35,911 nt of DNA from Sulfuritalea sp. (GTDB taxonomy: Bacteria; Pseudomonadota; Gammaproteobacteria; Burkholderiales; Rhodocyclaceae): assembly GCA_022842325.1 (NCBI GenBank), contig JALHPU010000040.1, forward strand, positions 1 to 35,911, given 5' to 3'. Positions 1 to 6,858 of this stretch are shown here, piece after piece. A program made the position numbers and the translations under genes. How positions within the stretch are numbered: position 1 is the first letter of the stretch; the number at the start of each line of letters is the position of its first letter. Below the pieces are notes generated by a model, which had not been told where the DNA came from, made no database searches, and saw only the letters and a program-made list of their open reading frames with translations.

Positions 1-1245
1 GACACGCTCGCATCCGAGGGCGCGATGGACTTCGCGGACATCGTGCTGTCGGCTGTCCAGAAAATCAAATCCGGCGAGTTGCTGACCCTGCCCGTCCGGT
101 GGCTGCTGGTCGACGAAGCGCAGGATATGGATGAAGTGCAGGTGGCCTGGGTAAAAGCTCATGGCCTCGCCGGCATCGAAGTCACCTTGGTAGGCGATGA
201 TGATCAAAGTCTGTACGCCTTCCGGCATGCCATGGGGTATGCAGGTCTGATCGAGGTCACCGAGACCCTGGCATCGACTGAGACAACCCTGCCACTGAAC
301 TACCGCTGCGCTCCGAATATTTTGAACCATGCCGCAAAGCTGATCGCCCACAACAAGGAGCGGGCACCGAAACGCATTGAGGCATTCAGAACATCCAATG
401 GCGAAATCCAGATAGTCAGAGCATCTGACCGTTGGGATGAGGCCGATATTGTGGCGGACCGGATCAGGATGTTCGGCATCGACTCCGAATGGGGGATTCT
501 CGGGCGAACCAATAGCCAGCTGGATCCAATCGAGATTTGCCTCAGCGGATCGGGTATCCCGTACAAGCGCACCGGTGGCAAGAGAATATGGGACCGGAAA
601 CTCGGAAGCGCCTTTCTGGGTATCCAGCGTAGCGTGCTCGATGGTGGCTGGACAGGGGCCGCGAATGCTCTGGCCTTTGCCGGGGTGGCCCCTGCCTACT
701 TGAATTCACGCGAAGTGCAAGGCGAAGGTGATTGCATGCAGTACCTCGCCAGGATCCTCGAATTGCGTGGCCCCGAAGGCGAACACCACCAGCGAGTGGC
801 GGGATTGCTGGCCGGTTTCTCGTCATGGACCGAGCAAGCAAGAAAAGGTCGGGTTGAACTGGTGGTGCATGGAGTATCAGCCTGGCTTCAACCTCACTGC
901 GAGAGCGATCAGCAGATTGCCATGCTGAATCGACTGGAGTCATCCGTCGCCAAACTGTCCGGATCACTGGGGCAGCGCTTGCGGTTCCTCACGACAGCCG
1001 ACAACCAGCAGAAGTCAGCTGGAATTCATCTGATGACCCTCCATTCCTCCAAGGGGCTTGAGTTCGACAACGTGTGGATCATGGGTACCGAGGATGGGAA
1101 TCTTCCACATACCGATTCATCCGAAGAGGAAGAGCGCAGGCTGATGTACGTCGGCATGACTCGCGCAAAAAATCGCTTGATTCTCAGCAGTGCCATGGAC
1201 GAGGGCGTTGAGTCGCGATTTCTGGAGGAAGCGGGCCTAATTTGA
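1..1245 (+). CDS. UvrD/Rep-type superfamily 1 helicase, 3' part
   Basis: The reading frame is open to the window edge, so the N-terminus with the Walker A loop is outside. The 414 residues present hold the other SF1 helicase motifs: DEAQD (Walker B, about residues 38-42), GDDDQSLYAFR (motif III, 65-75), LNYR (motif IV, 99-102), TLHSSKGLEF (motif V, about 345) and MYVGMTRAKNR (motif VI, about 382-392). The product should unwind DNA with ATP. It sits next to an integrase at an ssrA attachment site, so it is probably island cargo. UvrD-like helicases in such places can belong to defence systems such as Gabija (GajB), to repair or to conjugation modules. The partner gene that would decide this is not in the window. 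Confidence 0.88.
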   Translation, partial: DTLASEGAMDFADIVLSAVQKIKSGELLTLPVRWLLVDEAQDMDEVQVAWVKAHGLAGIEVTLVGDDDQSLYAFRHAMGYAGLIEVTETLASTETTLPLNYRCAPNILNHAAKLIAHNKERAPKRIEAFRTSNGEIQIVRASDRWDEADIVADRIRMFGIDSEWGILGRTNSQLDPIEICLSGSGIPYKRTGGKRIWDRKLGSAFLGIQRSVLDGGWTGAANALAFAGVAPAYLNSREVQGEGDCMQYLARILELRGPEGEHHQRVAGLLAGFSSWTEQARKGRVELVVHGVSAWLQPHCESDQQIAMLNRLESSVAKLSGSLGQRLRFLTTADNQQKSAGIHLMTLHSSKGLEFDNVWIMGTEDGNLPHTDSSEEEERRLMYVGMTRAKNRLILSSAMDEGVESRFLEEAGLI

Positions 1246-1334
1246 AATGCGCCCGGTCTGTGCGCTTTTGAGCCCCAGGAAAGCAGTACGGTCGGATTAG
1301 ATTTACACGTCACAAGTTACTACTGGGCCGCACA

Positions 1335-1625
1335 ATGATCGCCGTTCGCTACATGACCATCAAGCGCTTCGCGGATTGGTCGGGCTATACTCCGGACGCG
1401 ATCCGCACCAAGGTGCGCGACGGCGTATGGCGCGAAGGATTGGAATTCAAGCGCGCCCCGGATGGCCGGGTGCTGATTGATGTCGAGGGGTACAACGAAT
1501 GGGTGGAGAGCGCAAATTCGACGGTGTTCGGGCCAGCTCGAAGTCAACCATCGAAATCGACTTTTACTACCAGGGTGGCCGCTGCCGAGAGAGGATCAGG
1601 CTTGAGCCCAGCCCCGCTAACCTGA
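1335..1625 (+). CDS. Excisionase-like small DNA-binding protein
   Basis: The 96-residue product begins with a winged-helix/excisionase-like segment: MTIKRFADWSGYTPDAIRTK, then a turn with the pattern WREGLEF, a basic stretch and LIDVEGYNEWVES. Excisionases of this type steer integrase towards excision and bind next to the attachment site. The start could be the ATG at 1335 or, better placed for the domain, the ATG at 1353; neither has a clear ribosome-binding site. The last 42 codons overlap the start of the integrase gene in another frame. Residues after about 60 have no domain character and may be only a by-product of that overlap. The position directly before an integrase supports the role. 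Confidence 0.65.
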   Translation: MIAVRYMTIKRFADWSGYTPDAIRTKVRDGVWREGLEFKRAPDGRVLIDVEGYNEWVESANSTVFGPARSQPSKSTFTTRVAAAERGSGLSPAPLT

Positions 1626-2710
1626 AGCGTGCGGCGCAACACCGAGCTGCAATCCTTCACGCCATTTCAACAGGCACATTCGACTATCTGACCACATTCC
1701 CCGATTCGTCCAAGGCCAAGCAGTTTGCCGCCCGCAGCGGCAAAGCGCTCACGGTAGAAAAGCACCTCGATACATGGCTCGCGGCAAAGAAACCGCAACT
1801 CAAGGCCAGCACCTGCAACGACTACCGCAAGACCATCGACGGGATCCTGATTCCGCAATTTGGTGATCGCCCGATCGCCGAATTGAAGCGCTCGGAAATC
1901 AAGACCTGGGCCGCCACCCTTGAAGCCGGCAACAAACGCATCGCCAACATCCTGAGCGTCTTCCGCGCTGCCCTACAGGAAGCCTTCGAAGACGAACTGA
2001 TCGCCGCCAACCCGCTCGCTGGCTGGACCTATGAAAAAGCCGCCGCCCCCACCGACGCGCAGGACGACATCGACCCATTCACCCAGGAAGAACAGACCGC
2101 CATTCTGGCCAGGCTCGAAGGCCAGGCACGCAATCTGGTGCAGTTCGCCTTCTGGACCGGCCTGCGCACCTCCGAACTCGTCGCCCTCAACTGGGGCGAC
2201 GTCGACTTCATCCGCGGCATCGTCCGCATCAGCAAAGCCTCGACGCAGGCCGCCAAGGATACCGTCGAGACCACCAAAACCCGCGCCGGCGTGCGCGATG
2301 TCAGACTGCTCGCCCCTGCGCTCGCCGCCCTCAAGGACCAGAAAGCCTTCACCTTCCTGAACGATGCCGAGATATTCCAGAACCCGCGCAACGGCAAGCG
2401 CTGGACCGGCGACCAGCCGATCCGCAAAACAATGTGGGCGCCGGCACTCAAGCGGGCCGGCATCCGCTACCGCTACCCCTACCAGACGCGCCACACCTAC
2501 GCCAGCATGATGCTCTCGGCCGGCGAACACCCCATGTGGGTCGCCCAGCAGATGGGTCACAGCGATTGGGCCATGATCCGCAAGACCTACGGCCGCTGGA
2601 TGCCGGACACCGAACTCGACTCCGGCGGCAAGGCCGTTTCGACATTCTGGGCCACGGACGCCGGTTCAATTCCCGAAGGAGGAATTGAACCGAAGTCAGC
2701 CAACATCTGA
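1499..2710 (+). CDS. int: Tyrosine recombinase (phage-type integrase)
   Basis: The 403-residue site-specific recombinase would integrate and excise the first island. Residues 15-75 look like the DUF3596 arm-DNA-binding domain (IEIDFYYQGG, then a PANLKRA block and a GTFDY...FPDS block). Residues 85-170 are the SAM-like core-binding domain. The catalytic domain follows with R223 (TGLRTSEL), R331 (PYQTRHTYAS), H354 (MGHSDW) and nucleophile Y364 (TYGRW). The box II histidine is replaced by Tyr328. The ATG at 1499 is needed to include the arm-binding domain, which forces a 127-base overlap with the excisionase-like gene. Its 3' end contains a copy of the attachment-core sequence. The gene lies next to the ssrA-type attachment site, which fits its role. 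Confidence 0.92.
   Translation: MGGERKFDGVRASSKSTIEIDFYYQGGRCRERIRLEPSPANLKRAAQHRAAILHAISTGTFDYLTTFPDSSKAKQFAARSGKALTVEKHLDTWLAAKKPQLKASTCNDYRKTIDGILIPQFGDRPIAELKRSEIKTWAATLEAGNKRIANILSVFRAALQEAFEDELIAANPLAGWTYEKAAAPTDAQDDIDPFTQEEQTAILARLEGQARNLVQFAFWTGLRTSELVALNWGDVDFIRGIVRISKASTQAAKDTVETTKTRAGVRDVRLLAPALAALKDQKAFTFLNDAEIFQNPRNGKRWTGDQPIRKTMWAPALKRAGIRYRYPYQTRHTYASMMLSAGEHPMWVAQQMGHSDWAMIRKTYGRWMPDTELDSGGKAVSTFWATDAGSIPEGGIEPKSANI
2663..2691. repeat. Inverted repeat inside the integrase 3' end that copies the att core
   Basis: GGTTCAATTCC (2663-2673) and GGAATTGAACC (2681-2691) are perfect 11-base inverted repeats with a 7-base loop. The left arm plus two bases, GGTTCAATTCCCG, is identical to 2785-2797 in the ssrA attachment site. 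It could be an accessory integrase site or a trace of earlier recombination. Confidence 0.7.
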
Positions 2711-2780
2711 CAAGTTTTCTGAGGCACTTGGTCAGCCTTTGGTCAGCATTTCAATCCGACCCGCATGGTTGAGCCAGGGT

Positions 2781-2809
2781 CGCGGGTTCAATTCCCGCCG
2801 CCTCCACCA
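2781..2809 (+). other. Attachment site: 3' end of ssrA (tmRNA), island right end
   Basis: The 29 bases from CGCGGGTTCA to CCTCCACCA contain a T-arm, an acceptor 3' strand and an encoded CCA, in the form typical of betaproteobacterial tmRNA. No tmRNA body lies upstream, where the integrase gene sits instead. This is therefore the displaced 3' end left by integration into ssrA. A tRNA with the same acceptor sequence is the alternative, but the CGCGGG before the T-loop and the terminator just after it fit ssrA better. Confidence 0.75.
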
Positions 2810-2818
2810 TCAAATTGA

Positions 2819-2846
2819 AGACCGGACTCACCTCCGGTCTTTTTTT
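2819..2846 (+). terminator. Rho-independent terminator of ssrA
   Basis: AGACCGGA (2819-2826) pairs perfectly with TCCGGTCT (2833-2840) around a 6-base loop, and a T run follows. It lies 10 bases after the encoded CCA, where the ssrA terminator would be expected. It could also end transcription of the integrase gene. Confidence 0.9.
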
Positions 2847-2848
2847 AT

Positions 2849-2986
2849 GTCCGCGCCAGAAGCGCGGACGGTATCCCCTGGTGGGGTATGTCCCCGCGGG
2901 ACGTGGGGATGGTATCCCCCGGTGGGAGTGCCATTCCCCGGTGGCCGAAAAAAAGCAGCTCCCATCGCTGGAAGCCGCTTCGATAC
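2849..2986. repeat. Chromosomal spacer with hairpins and short G/C-rich repeats
   Basis: GTCCGCGC (2849-2856) pairs with GCGCGGAC (2862-2869). It is followed by repeated GGTATCCCC(T/C)GGTGG-like units at about 2870, 2910 and 2930, which can fold locally. No gene is seen. This short stretch is the only chromosomal DNA left between the two islands. Confidence 0.6.
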
Positions 2987-3035
2987 TGGTGCCGGCAACC
3001 GGAATCGAACTGGTGACCTACCGCTTACAAGGCGG
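2987..3035 (-). pseudogene. Orphaned 3' half of tRNA-Thr at the left end of the 15.3-kb element
   Basis: Read on the minus strand, this is the anticodon stem-loop, T-arm, acceptor 3' strand and CCA of a tRNA-Thr(TGT). It is cut off upstream of the anticodon stem, so no 5' half is present. The acceptor strand TGCCGGC would pair perfectly with the 5' strand of the intact copy at 18287-18362. The T-stem now has an A-C mismatch (ACCAG against CCGGT), as expected for a non-functional remnant. Bases 3015-3035 are the recombination core shared with 18315-18335. Confidence 0.88.
3015..3035. repeat. attL core of the tRNA-Thr element
   Basis: These 21 bases (GACCTACCGC...AAGGCGG) are identical to 18315-18335. 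In the tRNA they correspond to the anticodon stem-loop and the start of the variable region, so strand exchange occurs at the anticodon loop. Confidence 0.9.
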
Positions 3036-3173
3036 AAGATAACATAAATCCAGATCAACGCAGATCAATCTAAAAAACGCATAACCCATTGTACCTCATG
3101 TAATTACAAGGGGTTTCATGAGTTCATTCGTTAGCCGTACTGTTGATCCGAGTTGAATTAAATGCTTGAATTG

Positions 3174-3193
3174 GGTTACATGAGGGGTTACAT
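3174..3193 (+). promoter_or_regulatory. Left pair of putative integrase arm sites
   Basis: GGTTACAT occurs at 3174-3181 and 3186-3193, a 12-base spacing. The same octamer pair with the same spacing and orientation is found near the right end (18209-18228), and in both places a TTGAAT lies just before it. A related inverted copy (CATGTAATTACA) lies near 3100. Paired end-specific repeats like these are typical arm-type sites for tyrosine recombinases. Confidence 0.6.
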
Positions 3194-3260
3194 TATCGAT
3201 AAGAACTGAATTTAAACGGGGCGTAGCCCCCTACTCCACGTGACCAGGAGGCACATCAGG

Positions 3261-4637
3261 ATGGGCGTGAAATTCACTGCCGGACGAATTGCGAACTTCA
3301 CCTCGCTTAGCGGTCAGTCTTTCTTGTGGGATTCAGTGGTCGCCGGACTGGCGGTCCGGGCTATCGCCGGATCGAAAGGCAAAGCGTTTATCTGGCAGAG
3401 AAAGATCGCCGGAAAGACTGTCCGCATCACAATTGGCGATGTCCGTAAGTGGGACATTGATCAGGCTCGCGAGCGGGCTCGGGATTTCCATGTCATGGTC
3501 GACAAGGGGATCGATCCGCGCGAAGTAAAAAAAGGAAACCTGCAGGCGCTAAAACAAAAGCGCATTGATGATGCCAAGCTGAAGGTGACAGTCCTGGACG
3601 CCTTCAAGGGCTACATAAAGATCCGTAAATCAAAATGGGGTACGAAGCATCTAGCTCACCATATGAACTTTATGGACGCAGGCGGGAAGGCGGTCACTCG
3701 CGGTCGCCGACCTGGGCAAAGCGAATTCACCAGGCCCGGCGCGCTGTACCCATTGATGAATATTCCACTCAGCGAGCTAGATGCTGATGCGATTGCTGCT
3801 TGGTTAAAAAAAGAATCGGCACGGGCGCCAACATTGACGGCGCAGGCATACCGGGCCTTGAAAGCGTTCATGTCATGGTGTGCTGATGATTCGAAAGAGT
3901 ACGGGTTTGTTGACGGCACTATCTGTAAATCGAAGGTGGTCAAAGAGGGTGTGCCAAAGGTGGGCACAAAAACCGGTGACTGCCTTCAACGTGAGCAGCT
4001 GAAGCCCTGGTTTAAGGAGGTCAGCAATATCGGGAATTCAGTCATCAGCGCATACCTGCAAACACTGCTGCTTACCGGCCCACGCCGAGAGGAGCTTGCA
4101 ATGCTGAAGTGGGATGATGTCGACTTCCAATGGGGCAGCATGACTATTCGCGACAAGGTGGAGGGTGTGCGCACCATCCCATTGACGCCCTATGTTTCGA
4201 GTCTTCTGTCCGGCCTGCCGCGCCGCAATGAATGGGTGTTCTCAACGACGAGCCATACCACCGCGCCAAATGGAAAGATACGAAAAAAGGGATGGCACAT
4301 CACCGAGCCGCGAAAGGCTCACGTTGCGGCGCTGGCTGCTGCGAACCTTCCCCATATATCGCTCCAGGGTCTGCGCCGTTCATTCGGGACCCTGGCAGAT
4401 TGGGTTGAAATCCCGGTTGGTGTTGTCGCGCAAATACAGGGACATAAACCGAGTGCGTTGGCTGAGAAACACTACCGTCGCCGACCGATCGATCTGCTGC
4501 GCAAATGGCACACCGAGATCGAAAAATGGATTCTCACAGAGGCTGGCATTGAATTCGATTCAGAGGAGCAGAAAAAACAACCGCCAGTTGCGCCCACAAA
4601 ACGGCGCCCTCGCGCAAAGAGCAAAGCCGCCGCCTGA
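3261..4637 (+). CDS. int: Tyrosine recombinase (DUF4102-type integrase) of the tRNA-Thr element
   Basis: The 458-residue recombinase inserts the element into tRNA-Thr. Residues 1-90 resemble the DUF4102 arm-binding domain (GLAVRAIAGSKGKAFIWQRK, then a TIGDV block and QARERAR). The core-binding domain follows, then a catalytic domain with R275 (TGPRREEL), R372 (LQGLRRSF), H395 (IQGHK) and nucleophile Y405 (EKHYRRR). The box II His position is Gln369. The frame extends to a GTG at 3240, but AGGAGG at 3245-3250 sits 10 bases before the ATG at 3261, so 3261 is chosen. The C-terminal tail is rich in Lys, Arg and Pro. The gene is next to the left attachment site and points into the element. Confidence 0.93.
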   Translation: MGVKFTAGRIANFTSLSGQSFLWDSVVAGLAVRAIAGSKGKAFIWQRKIAGKTVRITIGDVRKWDIDQARERARDFHVMVDKGIDPREVKKGNLQALKQKRIDDAKLKVTVLDAFKGYIKIRKSKWGTKHLAHHMNFMDAGGKAVTRGRRPGQSEFTRPGALYPLMNIPLSELDADAIAAWLKKESARAPTLTAQAYRALKAFMSWCADDSKEYGFVDGTICKSKVVKEGVPKVGTKTGDCLQREQLKPWFKEVSNIGNSVISAYLQTLLLTGPRREELAMLKWDDVDFQWGSMTIRDKVEGVRTIPLTPYVSSLLSGLPRRNEWVFSTTSHTTAPNGKIRKKGWHITEPRKAHVAALAAANLPHISLQGLRRSFGTLADWVEIPVGVVAQIQGHKPSALAEKHYRRRPIDLLRKWHTEIEKWILTEAGIEFDSEEQKKQPPVAPTKRRPRAKSKAAA

Positions 4638-4721
4638 CGGTCTCAGGTAAAGCGGGCCGGCAAGGTGATTACAACACCATGCCAGCCCTAACCACGAAGC
4701 ACCTAAATAGGAGATGCAATC

Positions 4722-5054
4722 ATGGCTACCCTCGATTCTAATTCCCCAACTGATGGGATCCGGCAACACTCGGTGCCGCCGATAGACGAAACGCGCAAAA
4801 CGCGATTTACCAAGTTCTTTTCCTGCAACCCTAACCGGGATGCGTTGTTCGCCATCAATGCCGATGTTGATCTGGATGATGCGCTGGAACAGGCTTCAAC
4901 GTTTTTGTGCTCGGCTGAAAAAGTTGTCCGTGACTTGGCAATGATGAATGGGGGCAACGAAAGCGCTTTTGCCGCGCTGTATCTGGTTCAAATGTCCAAG
5001 GCGTTGGTTGATGCTTCGATCCTGGCTCCAAAAAGCGAAGGGAGTACAACGTGA
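4722..5054 (+). CDS. Small DUF3077-like protein
   Basis: The 110-residue product has a central stretch FFSCNPNRDALFAINADVDL, then DDALEQAS and a Cys-containing helix. It resembles DUF3077 proteins of Pseudomonas and relatives, whose function is not known. The fold appears helical, with no membrane segment or signal peptide. AGGAG lies 8 bases before the ATG. The gene starts a two-gene unit: its stop overlaps the GTG start of the next gene. Such small helical proteins are common accessory genes beside integrases of islands. The family call is from memory of the pattern and is moderate. Confidence 0.6.
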   Translation: MATLDSNSPTDGIRQHSVPPIDETRKTRFTKFFSCNPNRDALFAINADVDLDDALEQASTFLCSAEKVVRDLAMMNGGNESAFAALYLVQMSKALVDASILAPKSEGSTT

Positions 5055-5338
5055 ATTCGCCAATCGTTCGAAATGGTTTTGAGTGTGTGACGCGGCTAGA
5101 TGTCGAATGCTGTTCGCTTTGTACCATTAGCGATGCTCAGCACTTGGGCGCCCTGTTTTCCGCGATATCGCGACTTGTGGAAGTCCCGCATCCAATACCC
5201 GCCGCTGAAGTCAGCATGCTTGCAAAGCTTGGCGGCGAGATTGCGGACCGCATTGCCAATGATGTCGATGTCCTTCGTGAGCGGACCGACCAGGCTGGCC
5301 TGGTCGGTGAGCTTGTTGCTGAAGGCGCCAATCAGTAA
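5051..5338 (+). CDS. Hypothetical 95-residue protein, coupled to the DUF3077-like gene
   Basis: It starts at a GTG overlapping the preceding stop (GTGA) with GGGAG upstream, so translation is probably coupled. The protein has a Cys cluster near residues 20-24 (ECCSLC) and then a helical body ending in acidic residues. I do not recognise a family. Its tight link to the DUF3077-like gene suggests joint function, perhaps as a regulator or small complex. It is followed by strong hairpins that probably end the transcript. Confidence 0.6.
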   Translation: MNSPIVRNGFECVTRLDVECCSLCTISDAQHLGALFSAISRLVEVPHPIPAAEVSMLAKLGGEIADRIANDVDVLRERTDQAGLVGELVAEGANQ

Positions 5339-5348
5339 TGTCCGGAGG

Positions 5349-5390
5349 CGGGACATTTAAAGGTGGACGCCGTTCACCTTTAAATGCCCG
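5349..5390 (+). terminator. Strong hairpin after the DUF3077-like pair
   Basis: CATTTAAAGGTG (5354-5365) and CACCTTTAAATG (5375-5386) are perfect 12-base inverted repeats with a 9-base loop. The outer CGGG/CCCG extends the stem with one bulged A. TTTT follows at 5391. It is likely a terminator, though the T tract is short. Confidence 0.6.
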
Positions 5391-5450
5391 TTTTACGGGT
5401 ATTTGAATGAGTTCGCAGCACACATTTAGATGCCCTCTTTCCGGGTGGGT

Positions 5451-5471
5451 AATACGGCACTGCGCCGTATT
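5451..5471. repeat. Short perfect inverted repeat upstream of the toxin gene
   Basis: AATACGGC (5451-5458) and GCCGTATT (5464-5471) pair perfectly around a 5-base loop, 43 bases before the toxin start. It may be a second operator or a hairpin; there is no T run. Confidence 0.5.
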
Positions 5472-5487
5472 CCGATTGACCGTGTAT

Positions 5488-5504
5488 TGTAATCCATTGG
5501 ATTA
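5488..5504 (+). promoter_or_regulatory. Putative operator/promoter of the toxin-antitoxin operon
   Basis: TAATCCATTGGATTA (5490-5504) is a perfect 7+1+7 palindrome 9 bases before the toxin ATG. It overlaps a good -10-like hexamer, TGTAAT (5488-5493); no convincing -35 is seen at the usual distance. An antitoxin bound here would block transcription, which is the normal autoregulation of HigBA-type operons. Confidence 0.55.
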
Positions 5505-5513
5505 GTCTTTATC

Positions 5514-5852
5514 ATGCTTATCACCGTCGCCGAAACCCCGGAATACATTCGCCTGGCGGACAAGCTGCTGTCACCCGACGAGCGCCGCGATCTGATTGGC
5601 TACCTGGCTGCACACCCGAGGGCCGGCGATCTGATCGAAGGCACCGGAGGCGTCCGCAAACTGCGCTGGGCGCGTGGAGGCCGGGGCAAAAGCGGCGGTG
5701 TGAGAGTGATCTACTACGTCCATAGTGAGGCGATGCCGCTCTACCTGCTGACGCTGTTCGCCAAGAATGAGCGGGCGAACTTAAGCAAAGCCGAGCGCAA
5801 CGATCTGGCGGACCTGATGGATATCCTGGTGGCGACATGGTTTGAGGACTGA
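5514..5852 (+). CDS. higB: HigB-type (RelE family) toxin
   Basis: The 112-residue protein follows the HigB-2 pattern: GDLIEGTGGVRKLRWA, then a basic GRGKSGGVRVIYYV core, then PLYLLTLFAKNE and a C-terminal helix with LSKAERNDL. RelE-family toxins are ribosome-dependent mRNA endonucleases that stop growth when the antitoxin is lost. The toxin precedes its antitoxin by 3 bases, the usual order for higBA. Length and conserved core suggest an active toxin. In the element it would act as an addiction module that keeps the element in the population, or as an anti-phage or abortive system. A palindromic operator lies just upstream. Confidence 0.9.
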   Translation: MLITVAETPEYIRLADKLLSPDERRDLIGYLAAHPRAGDLIEGTGGVRKLRWARGGRGKSGGVRVIYYVHSEAMPLYLLTLFAKNERANLSKAERNDLADLMDILVATWFED

Positions 5853-5855
5853 GAC

Positions 5856-6143
5856 ATGGGCAAGGCATTCGAGAGCATCAAACAGGGCCTGATCGAGGCG
5901 ACAGCGCACGCACGCGGCGCCAAGCGTACGGGCGTGATTGTCTATCGCCCCGAGTCGGTCGACGTCAAGGAAGTGCGCCAGCGCGTCGGCATGACGCAGG
6001 AGCAGTTCGCGGCGCGCTTCGGGTTCTCCGTGGCCACGCTACGGCATTGGGAGCGTGGAGACCGCGCTCCTGCCGGCCCAGCGCTGGTATTGCTGAACGT
6101 GATCGCCAAGGACCACAAGGCGGTCATGCGGGCGCTGTCGTAG
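5856..6143 (+). CDS. higA: HigA-type antitoxin with Xre-like HTH domain
   Basis: The 95-residue protein has a variable N-terminal helix region (1-35), likely the toxin-binding part. A helix-turn-helix at about 37-72 follows (VKEVRQRVGMTQEQFAARFG and ATLRHWERGDRAP). It should neutralise the toxin and repress the operon. The start ATG lies 3 bases after the toxin stop. The last 129 bases of the gene are repeated at 97% identity at 6695-6823, with another gene between the two copies. This indicates a duplication or recombination event at its 3' end. The gene itself is intact. Confidence 0.88.
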   Translation: MGKAFESIKQGLIEATAHARGAKRTGVIVYRPESVDVKEVRQRVGMTQEQFAARFGFSVATLRHWERGDRAPAGPALVLLNVIAKDHKAVMRALS

Positions 6144-6205
6144 ATTTCGCCGCTTACCGCAGTTTGCAATTCAATCCGCTCAATCACCACTTTGCGCCCT
6201 AGATC

Positions 6206-6652
6206 ATGAAGCGAAAGAGACTTTGCTCAGTATATCGATGCACAGAGCCGCCATATCTTGGCGGGCTTTGCAGTCTGCATGCGGAAGAAGCAAGAATTAG
6301 CGCTCTACGCCGTGAAGGCGCATTGGAAGCTTTGCACTTCGGGGTGATCGATGGAACATCGCCATCAGACTCAATGGTTCGAGAGGAATTGTATCGCCTA
6401 AGCATTTGGTGGCGAGCTGCGTGCGACTCACTCAATTACCGCGTTCCACACGCTGTCTTGAAAGATGAGGCGCAGGCGGCAACATCTTGGTGTATTGCGT
6501 TGGCACAGGAGCTTGTCGAAGCGGAGATGGCAATTCGTGTCGGGAAAGTATTTGACCGAACACTGTTGAATTACACCCGTCAGTCGACATGGGAGCGCTT
6601 CGATAATTTGGAGCGCGGGCTGATGAGTAATGGTGTCAAGCGTTCGAAGTGA
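6206..6652 (+). CDS. Hypothetical 148-residue protein with a small Cys/His motif
   Basis: I do not recognise the family. The N-terminus has C7-x4-C12-x9-C22-x2-H25 within a basic start (MKRKRLC), which could bind zinc. The rest is helical with many Trp, Ala and Glu residues. The gene lies between the complete higA and a partial higA copy, so it looks like cargo inserted in the toxin-antitoxin locus. There is no strong ribosome-binding site. The sequence is less GC-rich than the neighbouring primase and terminase genes, which suggests separate origin. Confidence 0.6.
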   Translation: MKRKRLCSVYRCTEPPYLGGLCSLHAEEARISALRREGALEALHFGVIDGTSPSDSMVREELYRLSIWWRAACDSLNYRVPHAVLKDEAQAATSWCIALAQELVEAEMAIRVGKVFDRTLLNYTRQSTWERFDNLERGLMSNGVKRSK

Positions 6653-6694
6653 TGCGGCGATGCAGAATGCAGGCGCACCAAGTATGACGGCAGA

Positions 6695-6823
6695 CGCTTT
6701 GGGTTCTCCGTGGCCACGCTACGGCACTGGGAGCGTGGAGACCGGGCTCCTGCCGGCCCGGCGCTGGTATTGCTGAACGTGATCGCCAAGGACCACAAGG
6801 CGGTCATGCGGGCGCTGTCGTAG
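6695..6823 (+). pseudogene. Duplicated 3' fragment of higA
   Basis: These 129 bases match 6015-6143 with only 4 mismatches, down to the TAG stop, at an offset of 680 bases. They would encode the last 42 residues of the antitoxin. The reading frame upstream has no toxin-binding region and no evident start, so it is a remnant. The four differences include silent and non-silent changes. Confidence 0.92.
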
Positions 6824-6858
6824 TCGCCCTCATGCTCGATTACTGTGAGGACATTTGA

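Larger units (their letters stand above)
1..2809. mobile_element. Right end of an integrated island at ssrA (partial)
   Basis: An integrase gene preceded by an excisionase-like gene ends about 70 bases before a 29-base match to a tmRNA 3' end. This is the usual layout of an island or prophage inserted at the 3' end of ssrA. The intact ssrA and the left end would lie upstream of the window. The UvrD-like helicase 90 bases before the excisionase gene is presumably cargo of the same island. The boundary at 2809 is seen; the left extent is unknown. Confidence 0.7.

Noticed and set aside
2685..3047. A 120-codon frame containing NRNRTGDLPL
   Set aside because: It is a translation through the ssrA end, the terminator and the antisense of the tRNA-Thr remnant; this motif is a well-known by-product of tRNA sequence.
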